NCBI GenBank assembly: GCA_051747425.1
Contig: JBNJGD010000012.1
Location: forward strand, 9,337 to 73,336
Direction: 5' to 3'
Source: HTCC5015 sp051747425
GTDB taxonomy: Bacteria > Pseudomonadota > Gammaproteobacteria > HTCC5015
DNA: 64,000 nucleotides
Below the pieces are notes generated by a model, which did not search any database, was not told the origin of the DNA, and was given only the letters and a program-made list of their open reading frames with translations. Of this stretch, positions 6,882 to 14,083 are shown in pieces (the stretch's first letter is position 1; each line of letters begins with the position of its first letter). The translations under genes and the position numbers were made by a program.

Positions 6882-9068
6882 ATGTCGGAACAAAGGCCGG
6901 AGTCGCGCCAGCGCAACAATGACGAGTTCGAGATCGATCTGCACCAGATCGTCGCTCTGTTGCGTCGCTACACCTTGCCGGTGCTCGGCGTGGCCCTGGC
7001 TGTGGCCCTGTTGGCGGCGGTGATTGCCTTCAGCATGACGCCGGTTTATCGCGCCACGGCCACCCTGCTGATTGAGGACCAGAGCGCCAAGATCGTCTCC
7101 ATCGAGGAGGTCTACGGCGTCGGTGGGCAGGACAAGCAATACCTGGACACCCAGATGGAAATGTTACGATCGCGCAGTCTGGCCGAGCATGTGGTTCGCG
7201 ACCTGGATCTGGTTGAACACCCGCTGTATCAGTCCGAGCCGGGGCTGTTGTCCCGGTTCAAGGGCTGGTTCGTCGAGCCCATTCCGCCTACCGAGGAAGA
7301 GCGCTTCGATGAGGTAGTGCGTTCGGTACTTGAGCATCTCTCCGTCGGCGCTGCCGGAAAAACCCAGATGGTCAATGTCAGCTTTGCCTCGGAGAACGCC
7401 ACCCTGGCCAGACGGATAGCCAACGCCTTTGCCCGGGGCTACATCGACATGCAGTTGGAGGCCAAGGCGGGCATGGCGACCCGGGCCGTGGACATGCTGT
7501 CCAAACGCCTGGTGGACATGGAGGAAAAAATGCAGGAAGCCGAACGCGCCCTGCAGGACTACCGCGAGCGGGAGAACCTGGTGGATGTCTCCGGCGTGAC
7601 CACTCTGACCACCAAGGAAATCAACAAGCTTTCAGAATTGATCGTCGAGCAGCGTAGCCAGATGGCCGAACTGCAGGGCGTGTACAACCAGGTCAAATCC
7701 GCCGAGGGCGACCTCTCGGTCAACGAGCTGGAACAGGTCTCGGTGGTCATGGCCCACCCGCTGACCCAGAGTTTCAAGCAAAAGTCCGCCGAGGCCGAGT
7801 CCAAGGTGCTGGAGCTGGCTGAGCGCTACGGTCCGCGCCACCCCGAAATGCTGGCCGCTCAGGCTGACTACAAGGTGGCCCAGCGCAAGTACGCCGAGCA
7901 GTTGCGCAGCGTGGCCGAGGGGCTCAAGCAGGAGTACGAGGCGGCGCTCAACAAGGAGCGCGAACTGGTGCGCGCCTTTGAGCGGGCCAAGGACGAGTTG
8001 CAGGCCATCCGCACCAAGGAGTTCGAGCTGCGCCAGCTCGAGCGCGAGGCCAGCACCAATCGCCAGCTCTACGACGCCTTCTTCAAGCGCCTGAAAGAAG
8101 CCAGCGAGACCATGGATCTGTCCACCGCCAATGCCCGGGTGATCGACACGGCGCAGACGCCCAACCGGGCCTACAAGCCGCGCAAGGCTCTGATCATTCT
8201 GATGGCCTTTGTGCTGGCGGTACTCGGCGGCTTCGGTGTGGCCCAGCTGCTGGAAATTCTCGACAACACCTTCAAGTCGCCACGGGATGTGGAGGACAAG
8301 CTCAACTTGCCGGTGTTGGCGATTGTGCCCAAACAAAAGGGCGACGAGGCGTTCCAGCTCTATCGCGGCTTTGTCGATGGCAAACACCGGGCCTTTGCCG
8401 AATCTATCCGCAGCCTGCGCACCAGCTTCATGCTCTCCAGTGGTGGCCGCGAGCGCAAAGTCGTGGTGGTGACTTCCTCGGTGCCCGGTGAGGGCAAGAC
8501 CACCATCTCCAGTAATCTGGCCTTTGCCATGGGGCAGAGCGAGAAGGTGCTGCTGGTGGATGCCGATATGCGCCGGGCCACCATGGACCGCAATTTCGGT
8601 GTACAGCCGGGCGCGCCGGGTCTGGCCAATGTGCTCAATGGCAATGCCGAGTTGGAGGATTGCCTGCACCGTGAGAACGGCATCGACATCCTGCCCGCCG
8701 GCACGGTGCCCCCCGATCCCCAGGAGTTGTTGGCCCGCCCGGCCTGCCAGGCGCTGATGAGCCAACTGCGCGAGCGCTACGACCGCATTGTGATTGACTC
8801 GCCCCCGGCCCAGGCGGTGAGCGACGCCAAGATTCTTTCCGATCTGGCCGATGCTGTGATCTATGTCCTCAAGGCCGACGCCACCGCCACCCATGTGGTC
8901 GAGTACTGCGTGGGCGATCTGTTGCAATCCGGTGCGCCGCTGGCCGGCGTGGCCATGAACCAGGTGAGCCTGTCGCGCACCAGTCGCGAAGGCTACACTT
9001 ACGGCGCTTACTATGGCGACAGCGACGCCCACTACGACAATCGCGAGACCGAATCCCGCCGTGATTGA
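6882..9068 (+). CDS. Wzc-like polysaccharide co-polymerase with BY-kinase domain
   Basis: Inner-membrane chain-length regulator fused to a bacterial tyrosine autokinase (728 aa). An N-terminal Wzz segment with a membrane helix (about 28-52) is followed by a long coiled-coil periplasmic region (about 180-400), a second membrane helix (about 430-450), and the kinase: Walker A PGEGKTT (about 535-541), Walker A' VLLVDADMR (about 555-563) and IVIDSPP (about 636-642). The tail carries a tyrosine cluster (GYTYGAYYGDSDAHY) that would be autophosphorylated. The ATG at 6882 follows AGGA by 7 bases. It overlaps the phosphatase gene by 8 bp, the classic kinase-phosphatase pairing for regulating polymer length. 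Confidence 0.93.
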   Translation: MSEQRPESRQRNNDEFEIDLHQIVALLRRYTLPVLGVALAVALLAAVIAFSMTPVYRATATLLIEDQSAKIVSIEEVYGVGGQDKQYLDTQMEMLRSRSLAEHVVRDLDLVEHPLYQSEPGLLSRFKGWFVEPIPPTEEERFDEVVRSVLEHLSVGAAGKTQMVNVSFASENATLARRIANAFARGYIDMQLEAKAGMATRAVDMLSKRLVDMEEKMQEAERALQDYRERENLVDVSGVTTLTTKEINKLSELIVEQRSQMAELQGVYNQVKSAEGDLSVNELEQVSVVMAHPLTQSFKQKSAEAESKVLELAERYGPRHPEMLAAQADYKVAQRKYAEQLRSVAEGLKQEYEAALNKERELVRAFERAKDELQAIRTKEFELRQLEREASTNRQLYDAFFKRLKEASETMDLSTANARVIDTAQTPNRAYKPRKALIILMAFVLAVLGGFGVAQLLEILDNTFKSPRDVEDKLNLPVLAIVPKQKGDEAFQLYRGFVDGKHRAFAESIRSLRTSFMLSSGGRERKVVVVTSSVPGEGKTTISSNLAFAMGQSEKVLLVDADMRRATMDRNFGVQPGAPGLANVLNGNAELEDCLHRENGIDILPAGTVPPDPQELLARPACQALMSQLRERYDRIVIDSPPAQAVSDAKILSDLADAVIYVLKADATATHVVEYCVGDLLQSGAPLAGVAMNQVSLSRTSREGYTYGAYYGDSDAHYDNRETESRRD

Positions 9069-9795
9069 TCTCCACGGCCACTTCTTGCCCGGCATCGACG
9101 ATGGGGCCGATACCCTGCCGGCGGCGCTTGAGATGCTCAAAATGGCCGAGGCTGACGGCACCACTCGTTTGGTCATCACCCCCCATATCCAGCCGGGCAC
9201 CTACGACAACACTCCCGCGATCATCGCCGAGGCCTTCGCGACACTGGAACGCGAGGCCCGGACCGAGGGCGTTGGCCTGGAACTGGCCTGGGCCGCCGAG
9301 ATGCACATCGTGCCCGAGCTGATGGAGCAGGCCGAGGCCGATACCATTCCCTGGCTGGGGGAGTATCAGGGGCGCAAGGTGGTGCTGCTGGAAATGCCCC
9401 ACAGCCATGTGCCGCCAGGTTGTGTGCAGCTGATTCGCTGGCTGGTGGCCCGGGACATTCTGCCCCTGATCGCCCACCCCGAGCGCAACCTGGAAATCAT
9501 CGAGCGCCCCGAGCACATCCGTCCGCTGGCCGGCGCCGGCGCGCACTTTCAGTTGACCGGCGGGGCGCTCACCGGGGTATTTGGCGAGGGTGCCCGGAAC
9601 TGTGCCCGTCTGTTGCTGGATTGGGGGCTGGGCGACGCCCTGGCCTCGGACGCCCACAGTACCCGGCGGCGCAACCCGAAAATGTCCGATTCGGTGGCCG
9701 AGCTGGCCGCCCTGGTGGGCGACGAGCGCGCCGCCGATATGACTGAGCACTGGCCCCGAGAGGTTAGTGACTGGCATTTTAGAGGGGCGGCCTGA
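9061..9795 (+). CDS. CpsB/CapC-type tyrosine-protein phosphatase (PHP family)
   Basis: Metal-dependent PHP-fold phosphatase (244 aa) that would dephosphorylate the tyrosine tail of the upstream kinase. It begins with the metal-binding HGH (residues 5-7) and FLPGIDDGA, and further metal ligands are seen in WAAEMHI, LIAHPERN and ASDAHSTRRR. The start is a GTG at 9061 overlapping the kinase stop; the frame extends upstream to 9013, but those codons lie inside the kinase tyrosine tail and the family normally starts with this motif. The stop overlaps the next ATG as TGATG. Confidence 0.9.
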   Translation: MIDLHGHFLPGIDDGADTLPAALEMLKMAEADGTTRLVITPHIQPGTYDNTPAIIAEAFATLEREARTEGVGLELAWAAEMHIVPELMEQAEADTIPWLGEYQGRKVVLLEMPHSHVPPGCVQLIRWLVARDILPLIAHPERNLEIIERPEHIRPLAGAGAHFQLTGGALTGVFGEGARNCARLLLDWGLGDALASDAHSTRRRNPKMSDSVAELAALVGDERAADMTEHWPREVSDWHFRGAA

Positions 9796-10457
9796 TGGTA
9801 CTTCGCTCCCTGTGGCGCTGGTTTTTGTCCGTGGCCCTGATCCTGTTGCTGGTGCTGAGCCTGGCGGGAATCTGGGGAGGCTGGCAGGTACGCCAGGCGG
9901 AATCGGTACTGAGCGACCTGGTGGAGGGGCGCCGCAACAGCGCCGAGACGCAGCTGGTGGAACGCGCCGGCCGCATGGCACTGGTGGGGCGTTGGTGGCC
10001 CCGGGCCCAGTGGCAGCGAGCGCTGTTGCTGGAGTGGTCGGCCCAGCCACTGGAGGGCGAAGAGCAGCGCCAGCGTCTGGAAGAGGCCGACGCGGTACTC
10101 GCTTCGGCCAAGGAGCGACTCCCGGCGCTGGCTTTTATCGCACGAGACCAGTTGCGCCTGGCGATGAAGCTGGGTAAGAGCGGCGGGGAGATCGTGACGA
10201 TTCTCGAGCGCATCGACAATCGCGCCCCGCTCAACTTCGAATTGCACCGGGACGCCCTGGCCCTGTTGTTACCCAATGCCGAGGAGCACTCCGTTCCGGT
10301 GCAGGTTTGGGTGATGGAAGAGTTGCACCGCATTGCCGGAGACCGGGTAAAGTCCCGGGCCCTGCTGCTGGCCCTGGGCGAGGGCGCGGCCCGCGAGACC
10401 GCCTGCGTCTGGGTGGGCAGCGACAGCGAGTTGGGGCGCTTGTGCCGCCTGGGATAG
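9795..10457 (+). CDS. Membrane-anchored hypothetical protein of the polysaccharide cluster
   Basis: I do not recognise this 220-residue protein. It has one strongly hydrophobic N-terminal segment (about 10-29, no cleavage site evident), then an alpha-helical, Arg/Glu/Leu-rich region that looks periplasmic and might form a TPR-like helical bundle, and a C-terminal piece with two cysteines (ETACVWVGSDSELGRLCRLG). Its start overlaps the phosphatase stop, so it is very likely co-translated with the kinase and phosphatase and may take part in regulating export. No motif supports a more specific call. Confidence 0.7.
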   Translation: MVLRSLWRWFLSVALILLLVLSLAGIWGGWQVRQAESVLSDLVEGRRNSAETQLVERAGRMALVGRWWPRAQWQRALLLEWSAQPLEGEEQRQRLEEADAVLASAKERLPALAFIARDQLRLAMKLGKSGGEIVTILERIDNRAPLNFELHRDALALLLPNAEEHSVPVQVWVMEELHRIAGDRVKSRALLLALGEGAARETACVWVGSDSELGRLCRLG

Positions 10458-10516
10458 TCAAGGGCGGACAATGTGCGTAGTATTTGCAAAAAACACCTGA
10501 TGTGAGGAAAAGGGAA

Positions 10517-10960
10517 ATGTTGAAAAAAATTATCTGGATCACCTTTTTGCTGTTCGCCTTTGCGACGGCCCAGGCCGCTGAATACAGCGCCGATATGAAT
10601 GGCCAAGAACTGGAAGAAGCGCTGGCCTCGGAAGAGGATATGATTGAGGGCGTCAAAAAGGCCATGGAGGCCGGGTTGCTCGCGGGGACAGTATTAAGCG
10701 CGTACAGAGATGTTCTCGCGCGAGGAGATACTTCGCAGCAGACGCCTAACATCCAGCAAGTTGCGGACGCAATAAAGGATATTGCGCCTGAACAAGCGGC
10801 CATAGTGGATAATTTTGTGGCGAATTATTCGCCGCCGGTTGTTGTTCCGGACGTTCCTCCTGTATATGAACCTGAACCTGAACCTGTACCTGAACCACCT
10901 GCACCACCTATCACCGGTGGTGGTTCCACATCGCCAGAGGCCGTGAGCGGCGATCGTTAA
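10517..10960 (+). CDS. Small secreted protein 1 of a duplicated pair (Pro/Glu-rich C-terminus)
   Basis: Family not recognised. A 147-residue secreted protein with a Sec signal peptide MLKKIIWITFLLFAFATAQA, then AEYSADMNGQELEEALASEE, a helical middle, a proline/glutamate repeat tract (EPEPEPVPEPPAPP) and the tail GGGSTSPEAVSGDR. The signal peptide, first 20 mature residues and tail are shared with the protein encoded at 11351-11839; the middles differ. The ATG at 10517 follows AGGAAAAGGG. A weak promoter-like pair TAGTCA (10455-10460) and TAGTAT (10478-10483), 17 bp apart, precedes it. A strong terminator follows the gene. It could be a matrix or surface protein linked to the polysaccharide (inference). 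Confidence 0.75.
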   Translation: MLKKIIWITFLLFAFATAQAAEYSADMNGQELEEALASEEDMIEGVKKAMEAGLLAGTVLSAYRDVLARGDTSQQTPNIQQVADAIKDIAPEQAAIVDNFVANYSPPVVVPDVPPVYEPEPEPVPEPPAPPITGGGSTSPEAVSGDR

Positions 10961-10986
10961 GCCGGGTGACACCGGAAAGACGCAGG

Positions 10987-11019
10987 GCGGGGATGGCAAA
11001 GCCATCCCCGCTTTTTTTT
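10987..11019 (+). terminator. Strong intrinsic terminator after secreted protein 1
   Basis: A perfect 11-bp stem GCGGGGATGGC / GCCATCCCCGC with an AAA loop (10987-11011) is followed by eight T residues (11012-11019). It separates the first secreted-protein gene from its paralogue. Confidence 0.9.
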
Positions 11020-11050
11020 GCGCAAACGGCGCCCCGCCACGACCGGTTCC

Positions 11051-11127
11051 GTCATCGTGAGCTGCAAAGCGGTGTGGCGATCTGCTTACCGGGTCCCACA
11101 GATTGCTTCGCTGCCACTCGTAATGAC
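11051..11127 (+). repeat. Type A dispersed palindromic repeat
   Basis: Begins GTCATCGTGAG and ends CTCGTAATGAC, forming an imperfect palindrome of 77 bp. This copy has diverged at both ends relative to the other copies in the window. Confidence 0.75.
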
Positions 11128-11133
11128 GATGCC

Positions 11134-11211
11134 GTCATCGCGAGGAGGCGCAGCCGACGCGGCGACCTGCCGAACGGTTCCCGCAGATTGCTTCGCTTCG
11201 CTCGCAATGAC
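11134..11211 (+). repeat. Type A dispersed palindromic repeat
   Basis: Begins GTCATCGCGAG and ends CTCGCAATGAC (78 bp), following the previous copy after six bases in the same orientation. Confidence 0.8.
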
Positions 11212-11219
11212 AAACGCCA

Positions 11220-11255
11220 GTCACTCCGGAAAGCGCATCGCGCTTATCCGGAATC
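11220..11255 (+). repeat. Type B palindromic repeat
   Basis: A 36-bp hairpin whose arms CTCCGGAAAGCG and CGCTTATCCGGAAT are near inverted copies. It sits about 95 bases before the second secreted-protein gene. Confidence 0.65.
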
Positions 11256-11350
11256 CTTTTATCTTATGGCCATAAATTCCCGGGCACTCGCAAATGACGA
11301 GTATTGAGCGTAAAATTTCGGGAAAGACGCCTTATTCGAGGAGAAGGGAT

Positions 11351-11839
11351 ATGTTGAAGAAATTTGTTTGGATCACCTTTTTGCTGTTCGCCTTTGCGAC
11401 GGCACAGGCCGCTGAATATAGCGCCGATATGACCGCCGAGGAGCTGGAGACGGCACTGGCGTCCGAAGAGAACATTGAGGACGCGGTGGAAGCGGCCATT
11501 GCCGCCGGGGTAGATGCGGTTATGGTGGTGGAATCCGCCATCAAGGTGGCGCCGGCCAATATGGCCTCGTCGATCAAGGCGACTGCCGTGGTGGCGGCGC
11601 CGGCGGATCAGCAGACGGCGGTGTTCCAGGCCGCGGACCGGGCTATTGAAGCCAAGGCCGCCGCCAGTCAGTCCGCCGGGGCTGGCGGTTCCGGCGATGC
11701 CGACGAGTCGGATGAAGGCAGCGACGAGGGCGACAGCCAGGACAGCAGCCAGACCACCGGCACAACGGGAACCAGTGGCACCACATCCGGTGGCGGTGGT
11801 GGCTCCACAGCGACAGAAGCTGTCAGCGGCGACGAGTAA
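11351..11839 (+). CDS. Small secreted protein 2 of a duplicated pair (Ser/Asp/Gly/Thr-rich C-terminus)
   Basis: Paralogue of the protein at 10517-10960 and otherwise unrecognised. The 162-residue product has the signal peptide MLKKFVWITFLLFAFATAQA, the mature start AEYSADMTAEELETALASEE, an Ala/Val-rich helical middle, a low-complexity acidic then Thr/Gly-rich stretch (DESDEGSDEGDSQDSS followed by TTGTTGTSGTTSGGGGG) and the tail GGSTATEAVSGDE. The low-complexity region replaces the Pro/Glu tract of the paralogue. The DNA of the ribosome site and signal peptide is nearly identical in the two genes (AGGAGAAGGG here), pointing to a tandem duplication followed by divergence of the middle. Probably exported; role unknown. 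Confidence 0.75.
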   Translation: MLKKFVWITFLLFAFATAQAAEYSADMTAEELETALASEENIEDAVEAAIAAGVDAVMVVESAIKVAPANMASSIKATAVVAAPADQQTAVFQAADRAIEAKAAASQSAGAGGSGDADESDEGSDEGDSQDSSQTTGTTGTSGTTSGGGGGSTATEAVSGDE

Positions 11840-11873
11840 GCCCGGGCTATAGGATCCTGCCTGCAGGCGAACC

Positions 11874-11898
11874 GTAGGAGCGGCGCCCCCGCCGCGAC
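11874..11898 (+). repeat. Type E REP sequence
   Basis: A 25-bp REP beginning GTAGGAGCGGCGCCCCCG. It is identical to the copy at 19317-19341 next to the RAYT transposase gene, 7.4 kb away. Confidence 0.75.
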
Positions 11899-11905
11899 CG
11901 GTTCC

Positions 11906-11981
11906 GTCATCGCGAGTCGCGACGCGGCGCAGCGATCTGCAGAACGGTTCCCGCAGATTGCTTCGCTTCGCTCGCAATGAC
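11906..11981 (+). repeat. Type A dispersed palindromic repeat
   Basis: First of two virtually identical copies within the tandem duplication; 76 bp, GTCATCGCGAG to CTCGCAATGAC. Confidence 0.8.
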
Positions 11982-11989
11982 AGTGCGTA

Positions 11990-12024
11990 GGGCGGATGTG
12001 GCAAAGCCATCTTCCGCCCTTTTT
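11990..12024 (+). terminator. Terminator-like half of a type C repeat
   Basis: GGGCGGA...TGGC-AAA-GCCA...TCCGCCC (11990-12019) is followed by five T residues. It can serve as the terminator of the second secreted-protein gene, although 150 bases separate them. The second copy of this module (12176 onward) has CCTTTTATT instead of a clean T-run. Confidence 0.55.
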
Positions 12025-12039
12025 GCGACCGGGCCAACC

Positions 12040-12075
12040 GTCATTCCGGAAAACGCGTCGTGTTTATCCGGAATC
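12040..12075 (+). repeat. Type B palindromic repeat
   Basis: 36-bp hairpin, GTCATTCCGGAAAACG to TTATCCGGAATCT, lying between the two copies of the 127-bp duplication. Confidence 0.65.
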
Positions 12076-12094
12076 TCGCCCCGCGACCGGTTCC

Positions 12095-12170
12095 GTCATC
12101 GCGAGTCGCGACGCGGCGCAGCGATCTGCAGAACGGTTCCCGCAGATTGCTTCGCTTCGCTCGCAATGAC
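12095..12170 (+). repeat. Type A dispersed palindromic repeat
   Basis: Second duplicated copy, at an offset of 189 bp from 11906-11981. Confidence 0.8.
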
Positions 12171-12175
12171 AGTGC

Positions 12176-12250
12176 GTAGGACGGATGTGGCAAAGCCATC
12201 TTCCGCCTTTTATTGGGTTTCGGCGGATGCGCTACGCGCTTCCGCCCTAC
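12176..12250 (+). repeat. Type C palindromic repeat
   Basis: Full-length copy (75 bp) from GTAGGACGGA to TCCGCCCTAC, with two internal hairpins. It ends 27 bases before the start of the polymerase/ligase gene. Confidence 0.7.
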
Positions 12251-12277
12251 AGTCTTCGCTCGCTATGACATAACAAA

Positions 12278-13648
12278 ATGTCCAGATCTTTTTACTACGC
12301 CACTCTCCTGCTGATTGTCTGGCTGCCCTGGCCCTGGGGCAGTAACCACGAGTGGTCCACCGCCCTGTTTGCTGCCGCCAGTTTTGCTCTGGCGTTGTGG
12401 CTGGTGAGCAAACGCCCACTGTGCCAACCCGCCCACTTTGATACTGACGGACAAACAGCGCTGCGCCGGATGGCCGGTTTGTGGCTGGGCCTTTTGGCGT
12501 ATCTGCTCTTTCAGGTGTTGCCCCTGCCGCCCGGCCTGGTGGCGGTGCTGTCGCCGCAGACCTGCGCCATTGTCGGCTGCTCCGGCGGCTGGCTGGCGCT
12601 CAGTGCCACTCCTGACGAGACGCTTTACTACACCGTGCTCACCGCCGCCTACGGTGCCTTTTTCTTTGTCTGTCTCCACGCCCTGAGCAGCCGCTGGCGC
12701 ATCCGCCGCGCTTTGTGGTGGTGGGTGGTCAGCGCCGCCCTGATGACCGTCTACGGTGTGCTCGTTCGCTACGGCGGCGAGGCTTTTGAACCGGTGGCCC
12801 TGGCGCGCACAAATCGTGGCTCGCTCTCCGGGGCCTTCGTCAATCGCAACCACTTTGCCGGCTTTGTCAGCATGGCTGCGGCCATGGCCATTGGCCTGTT
12901 GCTGGCAGATTTGCGGCCCTCGGGGGAGCGCAGCCGCCGCGAGTGGCTGCGCGACACCCTGCGCCTGCTGCTCAGTCGCAAGGTGGTGTTGCGCTTGTTG
13001 ATCATCGTTCTGGTGGCCGGGCTGGTGCTGACCCGCTCGCGCATGGGCAATACGGCCTTCTTCAGTGCCACGCTGATGGCCGGCATCGTCTGGTTTTGGC
13101 GCTCGGGTGGCTCGCGCCGGGTGGCCCTGATGATCTTTGCCAGTTTTCTGTTGGTGGATCTCTACATTGTCGGCAATGTGGTGGGCGTGGACCGGGTGGT
13201 GGAGCGCATCGAACAGAGCGACTACCGCAGTGAGCAACGGGTGGATGTGAATGGCGATACCCTGCGCATGATCGTGGACTTTCCCGTGGTGGGCAGCGGC
13301 GCTGGCAGTTACCAGCGGGTGTTTCCGGCCTACAAGTCCATTTACAACAGCACCGGGGTGTTCCACCACGCCCACAACGATTACTTTCAATTCTGGGCCG
13401 AGCTGGGGCCGCTGGGCTTTCTTCTCACCGGTGGCATTGCCGCGATCGCCGTGATCGCCGGGGCCCAGGCCCTGCGCCGTCGCAAGAGCCGCTTTTACGC
13501 CAGTATGGCTCTGGGTGGGTTGATGGCCGTGACCTATATGGCCATCCACGCCACCACCGATTTCAACCTGCGCGTCACCGCCAACGGCGCCCTGTTCCTC
13601 CTTGTCCTGGCCCTCCTCCTCCGCGCCCGCTATACCCCCTCGCGGTAG
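12278..13648 (+). CDS. O-antigen polymerase/ligase family membrane protein (Wzy_C)
   Basis: Polytopic inner-membrane protein (456 aa, about ten hydrophobic segments) with the Wzy_C region of polysaccharide polymerases and ligases: a periplasmic loop with NRNHFAGF (about 188-195), LVLTRSRMGN (about 248-257), and the late motif YKSIYNSTGVFHHAHNDYFQFWAELG before the last helices. By position it is the best candidate polymerase or ligase for the cluster's glycan; family members cannot be assigned to either activity by sequence alone. No clear Shine-Dalgarno precedes the ATG. The C-terminus runs into a type D repeat three bases after the stop. Confidence 0.85.
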   Translation: MSRSFYYATLLLIVWLPWPWGSNHEWSTALFAAASFALALWLVSKRPLCQPAHFDTDGQTALRRMAGLWLGLLAYLLFQVLPLPPGLVAVLSPQTCAIVGCSGGWLALSATPDETLYYTVLTAAYGAFFFVCLHALSSRWRIRRALWWWVVSAALMTVYGVLVRYGGEAFEPVALARTNRGSLSGAFVNRNHFAGFVSMAAAMAIGLLLADLRPSGERSRREWLRDTLRLLLSRKVVLRLLIIVLVAGLVLTRSRMGNTAFFSATLMAGIVWFWRSGGSRRVALMIFASFLLVDLYIVGNVVGVDRVVERIEQSDYRSEQRVDVNGDTLRMIVDFPVVGSGAGSYQRVFPAYKSIYNSTGVFHHAHNDYFQFWAELGPLGFLLTGGIAAIAVIAGAQALRRRKSRFYASMALGGLMAVTYMAIHATTDFNLRVTANGALFLLVLALLLRARYTPSR

Positions 13649-13688
13649 CGTTAGCCACAGAGGGCACCGAGAGCACAGAGTGTTTCGA

Positions 13689-13724
13689 GTCATTCCGGAA
13701 AGCGCGAAGCGCTTATCCGGAATC
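13689..13724 (+). repeat. Type B palindromic repeat
   Basis: GTCATTCCGGAAAGCGCG pairs with CGCTTATCCGGAAT; one of the best-preserved copies, inside the composite element 13651-14079. Confidence 0.65.
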
Positions 13725-13742
13725 TGCATAAACAGGGGCAGC

Positions 13743-13765
13743 GTGGGAGCGGGCCTGCCCGCGAA
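13743..13765 (+). repeat. REP-like sequence of Pseudomonas type
   Basis: GTGGGAGCGGGCCTGCCCGC followed by GAA resembles the REP consensus described in Pseudomonas and is a variant of the type E sequences near the RAYT gene. Confidence 0.5.
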
Positions 13766-13968
13766 TAAGATGTTGGCCTCGCTACATACATTCGTCCCAG
13801 GGGGATAACTCCCCAAACACTCTGTGTTCCCTGCGATGCTCGGTAAAAACGGGGCCTGCGGAACTCCCTCGTTTACCTGACGGTAAACTTCGCTCAAACA
13901 TGTCCTCGGCCTTTTCCGTTTTTACCTTGCGCTTCTCGGCTCGGCCACGGGAATGGGTGGCCTTTCCC

Positions 13969-14043
13969 GTCATTGCGAACGCAGTGAAGCAATCTGCAAA
14001 ACTGTTCGGCAGATCGCCACGCCGCTGCGCGGCTCGCGATGAC
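13969..14043 (-). repeat. Type A repeat, opposite orientation
   Basis: 75 bp from GTCATTGCGAACG to CTCGCGATGAC. The internal landmarks (GAAGCAATCTG first) show that it is inverted relative to the copies at 11-12 kb. Confidence 0.75.
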
Positions 14044-14083
14044 AAAAAACTCTGTGTCCTCTGTGCGCTCTGTGGCTAAAAAA

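Larger units (their letters stand above)
11892..12207 (+). repeat. 127-bp direct duplication of an A+C repeat module
   Basis: Bases 11892-12018 recur at 12081-12207, offset 189 bp, with one visible difference (GTAGGGCGG versus GTAGGACGG). Each copy holds one type A repeat and the left part of a type C repeat. A type B hairpin lies between the two copies. Together with flanking repeats this fills the 438-bp gene-free gap 11840-12277. Confidence 0.8.
13651..14079. repeat. Type D composite element (longest copy)
   Basis: Left end TTAGCCACAGAGGGCACCG (13651 onward), with the inverted counterpart ending CTCTGTGGCTAA at 14079. The 429-bp interior holds a type B hairpin, a REP-like sequence, about 200 bp with no recognisable gene (13766-13968) and a type A repeat. 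It lies between the convergent polymerase/ligase gene and the SDR gene. Confidence 0.7.

Noticed and set aside
4884..7139. 751-codon open frame on the minus strand across the barrel and Wza-like genes
   Set aside because: Its translation is low-complexity and matches no family, and it lies fully antisense to two well-supported genes. Long antisense frames are expected in GC-rich DNA with this codon usage.
7632..9200. 522-codon minus-strand frame opposite the tyrosine kinase gene
   Set aside because: His/Gly/Leu-rich shadow of the Wzc-like coding sequence without a plausible start or neighbours.
11051..12250. CRISPR array suspected from regularly spaced repeats
   Set aside because: The repeats are palindromic, of several families, unevenly spaced, without unique spacers of constant length, and no cas gene is nearby.
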